Shown: in pieces, positions 35,490 to 49,649 of the stretch
Layout: every line of letters starts with the position of its first letter
How positions within the stretch are numbered: the first letter of the stretch is position 1
NCBI RefSeq assembly: GCF_003672135.1
Contig: NC_039506.1
Coordinates: 23,468,497-23,532,496, forward strand
Reading direction: 5' to 3'
Origin: Ooceraea biroi
Taxonomy: Eukaryota; Arthropoda; Insecta; Hymenoptera; Formicidae
DNA length: 64,000 nt
Notes under the pieces: generated by a model
What the model was told of the DNA's origin: nothing
Seen by the model: the letters and a program-made list of their open reading frames with translations, nothing else
The model's database searches: none
Made by a program: the position numbers and the translations under genes

Positions 35490-38400
35490 CTGTCGCGAGA
35501 AAGCAAGAGAGAAAAATGAGACTTGTGCGTTTCTCGTGTCAAAGGTGCGAGCACGCAGATTCACGAGATCGTCGAACGTCCTGACATATTTATGATTTTA
35601 AAAAATCAGCCGAGGTAAACGCAAAAGCGATTTTACAGATATGTGCTGTAATTTTAAATTCATGTTCAGCGTTTTGTGTCCGCTAGCCGGTTCCTCTGTA
35701 CCGTTTAATGTCGAGGATTATCGCGAAGCCTCGCGGTATAAATAAAGCACGAAAACGTTAAGTGCGAGCTATATTCCGCTCGAAAGCACGCGTAGAGTAC
35801 TGCATTCCGTGAACACGTTCATTATACACACGAAACATATCCGTTAACAGAGAAATGAATAATACATGGAGCCTCGGAGCGGATTCTTTCGTGACGCGTA
35901 AAATCTGACGGTGACGCCGATTGCGAGTGAGCGACGTGTTCCAAATTATTTCGTCCCACGAAGAATGATCATGATTCCAGCATGTCCAGCATGACCATGA
36001 TTTGCGATCGAATGTGTATCGATACGGGATAGCAAATCGCGTAACACGTATCTTTGCAAAAATATTTTTCATCATAGCTAAATTCATAATACACAGTTAA
36101 AATCGATTTAAAAAAATATGAAATAAATGTATGATGGTAGAATAAAAAATATAAGTTATAACTACGCAGTAAGTAAAGCATATGAATGCACATGAATTTT
36201 TAACGCGATAGGATGAACTTATCTTCACAAAGTAGCATCGTGAGCAAGATATCATCGGAAATCTCATAAATAAAAAATCATTTTCGCAATTAACTGTAAT
36301 CTCGTTGTACGTCGCAGATGTGACACGATTTAAATGTTTTCTGCTCGTGCCGGTTTAAAAACTCATTGCCACGTGTTGAAATAATTATTCGCGGTACACA
36401 TTTCGCCCGTCAAGACCCGGAAACTCGTTTATCGCGGAAAGTGCATATCGATAACCAGGCCCACGAAGGAATCTAAGAAAGGGAAAGCGTTCTCCAAATT
36501 GCGCTAATTAATTGCGATCGTATCTGGTAGTCCGCGCTTAATAACGAAGAATCGAGAGATACCGACGATTATAAATCCTCGATATTCGTAATGCTCAGCC
36601 AGCAATGGGATTATTTAAACCTGGTCGCTGGGTTTCCCGTATCACACGGCAATCTCGCGCACCGATGAATAAAGCGCGATGTTTATGCCCGGCCGCGCTT
36701 TAACGCGAGCACGTCCGGACGTTTAATGCATTGTTGGTGATCGCCGCCGTCGCGTTTCACGTGTATCAGATTCGCGGGGCGGAATAAAAAAAAAGAGACG
36801 AGAGGGAGGGAAAGGGGAGATCAAACGGGGGGAAGAAATCACAAACGGCGCGCCAGTGTTGTCGGCTGGCGAAATGAATTATAAATCGTGCGTGCGCGAC
36901 TCGCGCGCGGCGAGCGAGCGGATCGGGAGGCAAGATTCTAATCGCGCGAGGTCGGACAGACAGTGATTGCTGGACGTGGCTCTTTACCCGCGACCAGAGC
37001 CGTGATAAAACGCGATCTGACCGCGAAGATCTGACGGGACAGGCTCTCGAAAGAGCGAGCGCCGATTAGCGATCAGGTCAGCTCGCGTAGCGGTAATCGG
37101 ATGCAATTGTGATGCAGGTCGTCTGGCGGGTATATTACACAATGCAGTCGCGACTTACGGTTTAGGACATTGAGTCGCCCTATAAATTCTATTCTAAATT
37201 CTTATAAATAAAATCTGTGGATAGAGATGCTACTGTTTTCTATACTTTTATAATATATAATTAATAATAATAATTAATTAATTTATAATATATAATACAT
37301 ATAATATATAAATAATAATTCTGTTTCTATTTCTATTTGTGTAATGTAATTCTATGAATTTGAAAGGTATTGAAGAAACGAATCTCTCTTAACAATCGGT
37401 TAATTATAGTGCATATAGTACTAATTATTGTGCAGCAGTTGAAATACCACGTCTAGCCGATAAACAAGGAGTCATTGATTTTAATATTAAACACACGATT
37501 GTATGCAATTCTGCTTCAGACGGTTATTCGTGAATCGCGTGAATGAGCGAATAAAAATAGGCGCAGCGGTTTGCGTAAAACGGCGATGCGTCAGGTAGCG
37601 CTGATAAGCCGCGAAGTAAATCACTGATTTGAAGGTTTTCACCGAGCCGATAAAGATCGCGCCTGGGCATAAACTACGACTAATAACCGCTACTCGTTGT
37701 TTGAATAAATCTGTAATGCGCTCGTACCGGCCGCATTCCTGCATAATTCATACGCGGACGCGCCGGCAGCCGGGAATTTGTTACTCGTTTCCATAGATAA
37801 CGGCGCGCGATGCAATTTTCTGCCAATCGTTGAAGAATGCTTATTGCAAATATGAGTTGCCGTTTGTTGCTTTTAGGCGAGTAGATTAGAAAGGGAAATG
37901 AGCGCATTGAGACGCGCGTGTCCGACACGATTGCAGGAAAGAGAAACTGTGCTTGGTAAGCATCGTAATTCCTTCATTTGCGATAACGCATCAGCTTGAT
38001 AATTTGATATGAAAAGAAGATGATGGAACACGGAGAACAGATTCTAAACGAGTTAATCGTCATCTCAGGAGCCTAATGAGCCACGATCAAAGCCGAGCAA
38101 GATAGGTAACGCGCAAAGATATCTTTCAAGATAAGGAGGGATAAGCAGAAAGTGCCTGGAGGGTGGTTGGCAGAGATGTAGAGTATCAGACAGGTGCAAA
38201 ATAGAAGCAAGAACGTTACTTGTCAGGGGAAATGAGAGAGAATTCATTTGTAAGGGCACGATTTCAACCGGGGAATTTTTGCATGATTTGAAAAATTCAA
38301 AATGCGTCGATGTGTTTTGACAAGTGGGAGCAATTTAGCCGATACTTCAAGCTGTGCTGCAGCATTGTTATTGTCTGTGCGTCAACTTGTTCACGAAAAA

Positions 38401-41400
38401 GAGTTACGTTCTTTATTGCGCGAGAATAAATCATACGTGTTGCGTACCGATTTCCTGCTACGCTTTCAGTTTTGCGATAACGATGGAGTCGAATAATTTA
38501 GCGCACTCGTTGTTGATACTATAATTAATTATCATTGATTGATTTCGCGACGCGAAGTGCTATTTAGCAGCATTCATTTAGAACAAAACAAACAGAGAGA
38601 CAAGAGCGAGACAAATCCACGAAAGATACGAGCGGTTGTCTTCAAATAACATTCAATCATCGAATTCGCAGGTACAACATACATTAACCGCGAATGCTAA
38701 CCGATTGCGTGCTTTTATGATACACAGCAGAATTTAAAGGAAACTATAACGGACGACGTGTGTGTGATAATCGGTGCAATAGCAAAAATCTTCCATTAAT
38801 GATGAAGATTGATTGATTCAACGCGCGGCCACTTGTGGAAATACCTGGCCGCTTCAACAGATTCGGTGTATTGGCTACGTCATTTCTTAATTTCACACTT
38901 GAAAGTTGACACATTTTGCATCCGAATGAATTCCGAGCCAGTGAGCCGTTTGGTTTGATCATCTTATCGTCGTAATTAGTAACGGCGCGAAGGAATTCTT
39001 TCAATTTTTACCGGTTAATTACGATTCTGATTCACAATGTTCTCACGAACGCTTCGAAGGTCTTCAATTCGTGCGAATAAATTTCGATATTTTCATTCAC
39101 GGGCAAACGCAGAGCGTACGCGCCACGATGGAATTTCCCGATCGCATTTTTAGTAGATTTCCACGGAACAGCGATTGCGCCACATTGTGTTAAATCTAAG
39201 CGATAAGAAACAGACAATGAGAGGATATCCGTTGACGTACGAGTCGATTAATTGATATCAAGTGGAACCTCAGGCAAGAGATCGTAATGTTTGCTCGTTT
39301 GTTAATTACGAAAGCGGCTCCCACCGCAACGGCTCATACGAAATCTCGAAAAACAATCATGAATATTTACGCGAGGCCTTGATTAAGAGTTGTATGAACA
39401 AGTGTCATATGTACTTCCCCTCCCGAGTCTCTTTAAGACGTATTTCTTCGACTACTAACTAAGTTGCTGCATCTTCGTTGACGGCGACGAAAATAATCGT
39501 TGGAGTTTTAATTTCAAGGTTGCTGTAACAAAGTCGGATGTCGTCGAACACGAATTTCTCATTATCGCGACACGATTTAAACGATGCATTTTATTGGAAC
39601 TTTATTATGCAAAAGAGTAAAGCTTGACAATATACTAAAGGAGTATGGAAAATTGTAAAAATTTTGTGGTACAAAACCAATCGTTATGAAACTTGACACA
39701 AACTTAGTATGAGGTAAAATATGAAGAAATCTAACTAAAATCGACTGGCTAAATGAGTGGATCCTGGTCAAAAAGCAGAAAATGTGTCCAATGAATCGTG
39801 TGGCGGCAGTGCCATTTACCACTTATATAATCTAATTTTAGTCGACAAAGCTGCAGTATTTGTGAGGAGCCATTCACGAACAATGTTATTTTATTGCCAA
39901 AATTAGATTATATAAGTGGTAAATGGCACTGCCGCCACACGATTCATTGGATAGATTTTCTGCTTTTTGACCAGGATCCACTCATTTAGCCGGTCGATTT
40001 TAGTTAGATTTCTTCATATTCTACCTCGTACTAAGTTTGTGTCAAGTTTTATAACGATTGGTTTTGTACCACAAAATTTTTACAATTTTCCATACTCCTT
40101 TTACACGAGTTTTCGGCGATTACGTTTGCGCATAATTACATATAAAATATGGTTATTTAATATTTCCACTCAATTACACATTACAACAGTTATTCTAATG
40201 CTACGCTTATCACCACATTTATTCACGGTATCTCTTACTCTGCAATTACAATAATGTACGCACATTATAAAAAAATCTTTCATTTGCTTAAGCAAACGTT
40301 CGTTGCTTTCATAAATATTCACCTGCATTCTGATATACAAACCTATCATCAGATCTGAAAATGGAGAACGCGAAGTGAAACATACGAGCATATTTTTACA
40401 TATGTATACGGAATATGCGAATGTACACGAGTTGTTTGTTAATAAGATCGCCTCATCAACGACCGGTCTGTGTGTTTGAAAATTCTTTTTTGTCACGAAT
40501 TTCGAAATTGCGTTGCATTTTCAGTGCGGGCGAATATTTTCAAATGTCTGCACAATGAATCACTCAACTCTTGGCGTCTGATGTAACCTAATCGCGATAT
40601 CTATCGAAAAAACAGAAGCGATGAATCCGAGCTGCTTAAAGCAAATTGTGCAAACACAATCTGTGTGTTTGTTACGAAGAAATTCCACGAAAATCTCATT
40701 AAAATCGCGAGAGTGCTAAATTATAAGCGTGCCTGGCGGCGGAAGTTTGTCTCGTGGCGCCTGTTGAATATTTGGAATAAATCATCTATGAAACGATAAA
40801 GTACGCAATCTATTATATATCCCCGATAAGGTAAATCTCAATACCAAAAAGTTTTCAAGCGCGTGCAATATATTCATGCGATACATCGTGTTATTCGTAT
40901 CACGAGTGACAATGTGAATAAATATAGAAACACCAAACGTATCCTAAATAAACGCGCTTCCATTAACAATTGTTATTAAGAAGTCGATCATTATTAACGA
41001 GCGCGTTTATCGTGAGGAAATGCGATGAACTCGCAAACACGTTTGTTTATGTCTGCTTTGCATAGTTTAAAGTTCTAAGCATTCGAATAGTCGGAAATAA
41101 TCGCTCAACGAATGATGACGAAAACACTGATTTATGCATGTAACATTATGAATATGAGACGACAATCGGGCGTAGATCAGTAAGAACATAATAAAAGCTG
41201 CAGAAGTTATTATTCCTACGACTTCTGATAAGAGTCTGTGATTGATGTTGGTGGAAAGTTACAGACTATGGTTGAAACTTTCGATCACCGTCGTCATGCG
41301 ATAATAGTGTCAAAAATCGTATTTGTGTCATTTCGATCGACACGTGCTAACGATTAATAGCGCGCACACACACGCTGCATATCGACATACGTCATGTAAC

Positions 41401-41712
41401 ACCAACATTTCATATACATTTCATTTCATATTCATGTCAACATTCATTCATGTTTCCTATTTGTGACAACCGATGGCGAGATTCAAGCGCATCAGCCAGC
41501 ATTCGACTCGAGAATCTGATTCAATGAGCAATCCGATCTTCTTTTCTTTTTAGCTGCATTCCATGAAAGAATCTTGGAAATTTTACTATCTATCTAGACT
41601 TGGTATCTTATGAATTTTGCTTTCTATCCCCGCATCGATTGGAACCGGTAGCTCGCTGAGTCTGATAGCCGCTCTACCTAGAAATGTATTCCGCGTGACC
41701 AAAACTACTCAC
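35490..41712 (-). other. proposed sens intron 1 (about 6.2 kb)
   Basis: It runs from the candidate donor at 41713 to the strong acceptor at 35490, and would be longer if a donor at 42469 or 42516 is used. It contains an AT-rich palindromic stretch (37240-37330), a purine tract (36782-36838) and the large foldback repeat at 39637-40101. No coding exon is recognised between 35.6 and 41.7 kb. Confidence 0.4.
39637..40101. repeat. long foldback repeat, two 203-bp arms around a 59-bp spacer
   Basis: Bases 39637-39839 are the reverse complement of 39899-40101 with about six mismatches, roughly 97% identity. The spacer 39840-39898 is unique in this window. Each arm has an open frame across it, reading SILVRFLHILP and KFVSSFITIGFVPQNFYNFP in both arms, but no domain is recognised. 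It could be a foldback/MITE-type element or two fragments of one transposon inserted head to head. High identity points to a young origin or gene conversion. Confidence 0.9.
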
Positions 41713-41719
41713 CGCACAT
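41713..41719 (-). CDS. possible alternative first coding exon of sens (7 nt)
   Basis: ATG TGC G, followed by the donor gtgagtag, is in phase with the acceptor at 35490. It would make a 409-aa product. The context has G at -3 and T at +4. The frame upstream is open for about 60 nt back to a TGA without another ATG. This is an inference from splice-site and phase matching only. Confidence 0.3.
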
Positions 41720-42516
41720 CACGCCAAGTGATCGCGACAGGAACAGAAGCGCGTTAAACTTCCGCCACGCCGCTCATGGAGCCGCGCACTACTTTCAATC
41801 TTGCCGCGTGCACCACGCCTGGATTAGTTCAGCGCGAATCACACAAGAATCTCCCCAAGAGCGAAACGTCAAACTCCCGGTGAACACACGTACCTCTCGA
41901 TCACAGATCGCGGGGAAACACGCTCGAGAAATCGGAACGCGGAACCGAAAGAGTTCCCCAGGACGTCGCGACCGGTTGTCCCGTTCACTACTACCGCTCG
42001 ACCGGTCGAGTCCCTCTTTTGACGGCCACGCAACCACGTGGCCCACCAAGGTTGGAGAACGTGAACTGCCGATTCCTCTTCTCTGATACACTTGACGTCT
42101 TCCCAAACGATTGTCCGATCGTGAATCTTGAGGATCGTGGATGCTGATGCCCTAAATCCTCCTGCGGAGCGTCTGCGTCATGGGTTGTTGGGTGACGCCT
42201 CTTCCTTGTTCTTTATGATGATTAGCGCACTACAATGCCGATGATGACTACCAAGTCGCTTTATCAGGCGGTATCCCGATTTAACTAGGTAGTCGTCTGT
42301 ACGTTGAGTCGTACGAGGAGACTCTCGGAGCGTCCTGACTAAGAGCAGGACCCCGACTGACCCCGCGGTTGTGGCCGAGGAGGGCACGCACGGTGTCTCG
42401 CGTGTGTCGGAGGAGCTTGTGTGGCGTGCGTTTGCCTGTCGGCTGGCTCCGTCGAAGCTTCCCCTTACCTGGTCCGCTTCTCCTCACACGGCCGGGTTTC
42501 ACTCTTCTCTCTCACC
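41713..42516 (-). promoter_or_regulatory. candidate sens 5' leader exon region with three splice donors
   Basis: This GC-rich block is the best place for the first exon and promoter. Minus-strand donors occur after 42516 (CGCAG|gtgaga), after 42469 (ACCAG|gtaagg) and after 41713 (TGTGCG|gtgagt), any of which could join the acceptor at 35490. Joining 41713 to 35489 creates the in-frame start ATG TGC G|AA (ATG at 41719-41717) and lengthens the protein by ten residues (MCEAVPRTWH). The other two donors give no in-frame upstream ATG, so translation would begin at 35466. A short upstream ORF (ATG AGC GGC … TAA) lies just before the 41713 donor. The transcription start cannot be seen. Confidence 0.35.
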
Positions 42517-42904
42517 TGCGCGCCGGCCTCGCGTGCTACCTGGTGGTGGCCACGCCTACCGGCGCGGGCGCGCGCGACTACGCCAAGCTTTCCTGGTGGG
42601 AGAGCCACGCCGTCAGGAGAATCGACACCGTCTTCCCCCGCGTGCGGAAATCGCGCATAGCCCGATGGTAACCGTATCTGCCACCGTAGCCACTCCACCT
42701 CGAGAGAGTTGCGCGATGCGCCTCCACCGATGGGCGGTTTTCTCCTCCTCGCGAAGCTACAGGAAGGGATGGCATTAGATAGGTCGTGTTGCAGGTGTCC
42801 CGCGATTCTTATCAGTGTTGGGATCAATTCTCAATTGCGAATTAATTAATTGCTCCTCTGTGAGAGGAGAGGATGCAGTCGGATACGATGGCGACACGAC
42901 GCGC

Positions 42905-42931
42905 TTGTGTGTGGATGTGTGTGTGTGAGTG
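42905..42931. repeat. interrupted (GT)n microsatellite
   Basis: Short TG-rich run just upstream of the candidate sens leader. Confidence 0.8.
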
Positions 42932-44748
42932 AATGCGTACCCCCTCCTCCCCTTGCAACGTTCCATGCAATTCATTTCGCATGGACACGTGCCGCAGACT
43001 GTTGAAGAAGTAATTAGCGAGCCGCGACGCCCCGCGTATAAATGATTCAGTATCGTCAAACGTTTGCGAATTCAACTTGCGGCCGCTTGCTTCACAATTG
43101 AAACATACATACTGCGTTTGGTATTTATGTAGCACGTGACGGACTCACAATCATCTTGGTGCTGCAAGATTGGCTCATACGATATTTTTATCGCGTATTT
43201 ATCACTCTCGTAATGATTCAATTAGTCACGATTAACAGTTTACAAAATAATTAATTTGAATTCCGAATTTTCAAATAGTGACTCGGAAGATTTTATCATA
43301 ATTTATTATCATAAGATTATTTATTATTTTATTATCACAAGAGTGTTATGCTACTTGATTAATAGGTATGTCTAGATGGATTCATCAGCTCCAAGCAAAC
43401 TGATCAGAAAACAACTTTCAATTGGATCTATTCAATGGAACCATGATTTGCAATAGTTGGATCCTCATGGATCTACTAGTTTTGGACCATTTCTTCCCGA
43501 AATCATGGATATCGTTGATTTTTTATTAACAATCGCTGCTAGAAGTTTTCAAGTTTCGTTGGCAGATCTTCCCGTGCTCCGTACTTGTCCCATTTCGCAC
43601 TATGTAGAAACGGTGCATATTATAATTGCGCGATTTGCGATCCCCACAATACACCTATTGTACACGTCCATCTTAACTCGATGCTCGAGTGCAGACGGGA
43701 TTTTACTACGCCAATAGGCATCCTCCGGCGCGCGCACGAGATATCCGCCGTTAGATTTGATTCGGCGGGCTACTTTACAAGAGTAGGAGAAAACCGAGTG
43801 CGTCGGCGCCGCCGTCGAGATCGCTCTCTATTGGCTTTTCTTCTAGGAGAGAGGCGTGTACCGCCGCATTCACTCGAATCTGCTGCATTCTAGGTGAGCA
43901 CAAAGGAGGGATGGGGCTGTCCTATCTGCGACAGGCTTGCTGTTAAACGCGTTTCAGTGATGCTGAAGTTGTGGTATTAACTGAAAATTCTTGAATGTAG
44001 GTCAAGATTTCATGACACTTGCCAATCAATGATTGGCACTTGCCCATCGTTGTTTCTCCGATTGGATTAACTGATAATCTTATCGTAATCAATTTAAACA
44101 GTTTGGTGGGTGCATTCGTTTAAGAAAAATAATATTTGTTTATTCAAGCAGAATTTGGTCCAAAGCTTCTTAAATCTTTTCTCAAGGCTAGTCATCAGAG
44201 CGAAAAAGTTAAGAATTTACATACAAGAAATAGTTGTTTCCAGAATTTTGCGATATCGCCGAAAGGAAGATTAGATTAGTAAGAAATTAAACCTCCCATA
44301 ATTATCGCAATTACCTTCCGCAATTGTCACGCACGAACCACTATCTGTGGGCGCAATTTTACGCAATGCAAAAAATATACTGACTTTAAACAGTGGGCTA
44401 ATTATTTTTGCAACCCTGAGGGAATCGTGAATATTTTATCACGCATCACGATATTGTTTCAAAATTGGTATAGTCGCGATTACTTTCCAATAAGTTCTGT
44501 AATTGGTTTTTAAATATTGTTATCTCAAAAAAATAATTATATTAATAATTTTATGCAATTTATTAAGATAAAATGTATACATGTAGATGTATCTTTTATT
44601 CTTATTTTCTTTATTCAGTAGCTCGCGATACTGTTGATGGATGCCTTCTAAGTCAACATAAACCGACTCTTAATGTCTTTTCCGGTTTCCATTTAACTTG
44701 TGTCATAATGAATCTGTGATTCTGATCTATTTATATTAACTCTTGTTG

Positions 44749-44760
44749 GGCAGTGATTTA
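44749..44760 (-). promoter_or_regulatory. near-consensus Gfi-1/Senseless binding site
   Basis: The minus strand reads TAAATCACTGCC, matching 11 of 12 positions of the published Gfi-1 consensus TAAATCAC(A/T)GCA. It lies about 2-3 kb upstream of the candidate first exon. Autoregulation is an inference. Confidence 0.35.
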
Positions 44761-47700
44761 TAAACAGTTTGAAAAATAAGGAGGAAAGAAATATAATTAA
44801 CGTAATCTTTAAGCACAAGAAAGTTTATTAATCTAATCTAACCAAATTGTTAGTGCAATTTGGCAACAAAGAGATAAATATAATACCTATTTATCATAGT
44901 AAAATATTTTATAAAATAGATATTTTTTCCTTTTTTTATTATATTTCTTGTTAATAATTTGTATACAATTATCTTAATAATACTTAGAGAAGAACATTCC
45001 TAATCGATCGTAAATAATAAAAATAAATAGATTATGCGAATATGTATATTAACAAATTGTATTGTTTTATTATATAAATTATTAATTTTCTCTGTTACTT
45101 TTCTCGTGTCGACCACCATATAATCACAATTCTATACTGTATACATTAACTTTTAACGCATGATACTGCTTTCTCTTTATGCTATCGTCAATGTCGACTT
45201 TAGTTGATACAAGTCCACGGAAATGCTGTTAAATGGAAAGTACCCGATGAAGGGTTAAAGTTTCTGTTCTTTTGCGAGGCTGCATTTTTCAACGCATTTT
45301 TCAACGGCGTTCTTGCGTGATATGCGGTATATTTTTTCGGCGTATCGTCTAAACGGAGCGATTAACGTGTTGTACACCTTGCGGAGATAACGTTTGCGAT
45401 TAGCTTACGACGGGCTTCCGAATGAGCGTGGTTAATCACGATCGAGTCCGGCCGAGTCATCAAGTGCCGCGAAGGCTTTCATTAGCAGCCGTTATCGTCA
45501 CCTTCGCCTCGTTATGCGCCGGACAGATAAACCTTGACAATTTGTGACGCAAGAACGCGCAATATAAAATTAAAAGCTTGATAAACTCGAAGTAGATTAC
45601 AGCTCATGTTGCCATGCATCAATCTATCAAGTCAAAACGCGGTTTGTTCCACTGAAGAGAGTCTTTCTTTTTTTTTTACTCAGAAAACTTGTCATCCACG
45701 ACGACGATGTTAAAATTCGATTTGACGATTAGAGATTCGCTTTCGTACATACACATAGCGCCGAATGCAAATGCAAAGGCAGTTTGTTCGTGACGCGAAT
45801 CGTCGCATAGATCACGATCGAGGAGGATCCACCTTCCTCGAGGAGTGCGGTGGGTGGTGAATGCACGCGTATCGGTCGCTCAATAACGGACGGAATTAGC
45901 ATCGCAATGCGCCACCGCTGGAAAACTGGGTAAACAGCTGTGCGGACAATGCAAACGCCTCCTTCCTTTAACTCGCCTCGCTGCTCTTCTCTTTCTTATT
46001 TTTCTTACCTTTTCATTTTTAGTATTTAGTTGCTCGTTCCCTTCGCGAGCCATCATGCGTGCTCCAGGAAGTGCATCTCCTACAGGAATTGCGTGAAAGA
46101 GGCTTCATGTCTTCAGAAAAATCCTGGAAAATTAATAGAGGACAGAGGATATTTAAAAATTGTTTAAAATATAAATTTTTGTTGAATGTCGGAATTGACG
46201 ATCAAGTGTTACGTTGCAAGGACATTGTTCGCCGAGTTACTTTCTCGATTGGCTCGCAATAAGCCATGCTAATTACAATCCGGTATTAACGTCGCGTCCT
46301 CCGTCGACTGCATCCAGATACGACTCAATTTGGCGTGTACGCGCGTGATCTCGGGAATCGAAGTAATATCGATAAATTTGCAGAAGCTAACATTGTGCCA
46401 AACACTCCGCGCTGCGACAAACTGTCGCACCTCGAGGGAGAAATGCAATTACAATGGTAATATTGTTGTAATTGCAGTTGGAGAATCGCAATGTCATTTT
46501 AAACGTTTATTGCGGGAAAAACGTTCGTTCTCTCAGAATTTCTAGTAATTATGCATCTCAGGTACGAATGCCAGATATGCGGGTAGTTTTGAAAATGGTA
46601 TTATTAATTTAGTCTCATAGTGCTATTATAAGATAAAATACATGTATGGCGGAACTGTAAAATAATCGTTTTATTTCCATAGGAATGAGTTTCGTACATA
46701 AATATAGAAAAATCCATATATTTCATTGCGCTCCTGATTATCGATATTTTTATACAATACGGCAGGTCATAGTTATCTACGACTAAGAAAAGAAAAGCTA
46801 TGTGCTTGACGGATTCCAGTACCGGAACAAAAGGCCTCACGATTGCAGGAAAGAGATCGATCTTGCATCCGTCATGAAAGAGGGAACAGAATGGCGATCC
46901 GTTTGCGGTCATATGCAGATCGAGTGCACAGGAAGAACGATAAAGAAGCATCGTTCTCAAACACGCGCTGTACTAAAAGTTCTTTCATGTCGCATGAAGT
47001 ATTATTATTACGTTGTTGGAGCTGCACGTCCCGGAGCGCTTTATACGTCTAGCGAAAGTTTCAGTAATACTTTGTGCCGCACGATGCTAGTTAAAAGTAA
47101 CATCTGCTTAAGTATCGAAACATATAATTTTTCCTCGAAGGTTTCTCAGACTTGGCAAGGTATTCATCAATCTTTATTTTTAATACAAATAAGATATTAA
47201 TATCAAGAAATTTTAACGAATTTATTGTTAGGCTAAAAAAACGTATTATCAATTCTAATTATTTTTTAATATTGGATTATTATTTATTATATTAATTATT
47301 TTATAATATTGAACAGGATCATGAAATTTGGGATATAAGTAAAAATATCGACAGAGAACGAAGGGATGTTAAAAAATATCGTGTACGTTAACAATTGGGC
47401 ACTTTCATGAATGACAGATAACGGTTGTTCATGAGAAGTCTCTTCACACGATCAAGTTGTTATCGTAAAGTTCTCACTTCGCACGGTGCATCATCTGCCA
47501 TTCACAGCCACGAAGTGATAACTGCTGGGAACGAAGTTCCGGAAGGAAGAAGGCGTTCTTCCCTTCGATAGAAAGTATCGGTGAAGTGACAGAAAGTGTC
47601 AATTCAGGCCGCGGGAAATTTCGGGAGACGCCCATTAGTCTCTCGAAAAGAAATATTGCAACATCTTCCAAAAAGGGGAAAACAAAGATAACTTGCCATG

Positions 47701-49649
47701 AAGTAGCTGATCCCACTCTTCGCATGACACGGAAGCATGAATGAACCAGACTTCGCACAAGACTTTCCCGCCATATCGGTCGACGAGGATGCGTGGAATC
47801 TCTCTCTTCGAAAACCTCGACTGAAATTGAGGAGAAAGGGGGCAAAAAGGGAGCAAAAAAGGACAAAATCATATGCGATTCCCTCGCGTATTGGTATAGT
47901 GAACTCAGAAAATAAAGATACAAATAAATATTGCAGTCGGTTCATCCTTATCTTTTTTTTACGTTGTATAAGTCTTTTTAACGCTCACTATGAAGACGGA
48001 AAACATCTCTTGTTCTCCACTTCCGCTTTTCCTTAAATGGTACATGTTCGTGTACTTAACGTACATTTTGGCTACTTGAAAATTATAAAAAATACTTATT
48101 ATTGAAGTAACGAGCAATCTTGGATTGGAGTGTACACGACAGTCTTTTCAGAGCAGACAAGGGCATCTTTTGTTGCGCGTAAGTGCGGTACTTGCGCGGC
48201 GGATGCGTGATATGTCGGCTCGTTCCTCCATCGCCTTGCGGCTGCAACGGATCGTACAAGTGATGCGATTCCACGCAGCACTTTCGCAATTCACAGGAAG
48301 TTTCGCAATACCGCCATCGCGGCCGGGCGGCCCGAAACGATTCGAGCTACGCCCATCGTGCCAATTCCGGACGCCCTCGTTTCCCAGACCTGTGTGACCG
48401 GAAACCACGGGGAAGAGGACCCGCTCTTCTCACCTGAGATGAGATATCTCGGCCAGGAGGAAATCATTGATAATTTTTTCGTCTCACGCAAGCAAGCCGG
48501 GAATTATCACTGGATTCCTTAAAATAGTCGCATACTATTTCTCACGTATTTGCTTTATAATTGTAGAATAATGAAAAATTTTGCATTAAACCTTCCAAAT
48601 CAAGAATAAGTTCTTTGTTGTTTTGCTTAAATTAGCTGAGACTAAAACAGAAGTTTGGTGCTTGCAATTGCATTATTAGAGAGGAACCAATGTAACATCT
48701 CACTAACAGATTACTCGTTATTCATGGATATTAATTTCTAATAGGTTTTGGGAACGTAGTTATAACATTCGGATTCACGGAAAAAAGTGAACAATTTCGA
48801 TGATAACTGGCGCTCGTTAACGTAGCGGCACCCTGTAATAAACCTTCGTAGTCTGGCGTACGATCGAGATTTGTCTCAGGTTGTAGCCCTTAATCTCTCG
48901 CGATCCTCGCTGGATCGCTCCGGAACGAAAACTCCCGTTGCAGGTGCAAGCGGGAATGCCTAATAAGATATGCCCGATGGCGGCCGATGGCGGAGGGAAT
49001 GCCAAGTACCGGTCAAGGGAATAATTAACAAGTGCGGCTTAATTGTCGATTGCGCGCGCGCGTGTAATGAAGCGCGTTCGTAATGTCCAGTTTCAATTTC
49101 TCAATTAATTTAATCTGATGGATTGTGCTCCATCCACAGACGCGTGTAATTGCAGCTCGGCGAATCGCCGTGGCATCGACGATAACGTCCCTCCGAATAT
49201 GGTAATGCGGGTGGCGAAAGTGACGTCGCGTAAACTTTATGAGAAAATCTAAATTGTGGGACTAAAAGCAAGAAAGAGCTCATCGCATAAATACATCCTA
49301 TTGTACTTCGGAGTACCATCCGCTGGATTCGTTTCCCTTCTCCTTTCTCTCTTCTCACTTAGAATCCCTTCTCAAGTGATGTAACTGCAGCGCCAAAATC
49401 GCAAGTGGATTTGCCACTTCTTTATTCGCGTGTAACAAGTTAGTTAATCCTCAAGCCGGAGAACATGATTGTCCGTAATTACCGGTTCCCCTCGGTCGGT
49501 CGAGAGCTTTCCACGAGGCGCCGAACTTTCAATTCTTATCTCTGCCGAGCCAAAGTTTCCAGAAGTCGACACGAATTACATTATCTCACTTTTTTCTTAT
49601 CGTGCTGTTATATATTATATTTACCGTAAAGGGGGGAAGGGACCGGCGG

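Noticed and set aside
39918..39930. miR-263-like seed AATGGCACT in the foldback arm
   Set aside because: The match stops after the seed, and the foldback is far longer than a miRNA precursor.
42469..42502. Minus-strand phrase KPGRVRRSGP in phase with exon 2, a possible SNAG-like basic start
   Set aside because: The frame has no ATG: it opens with GTG and is closed by TGA just upstream. It could only be leader sequence.
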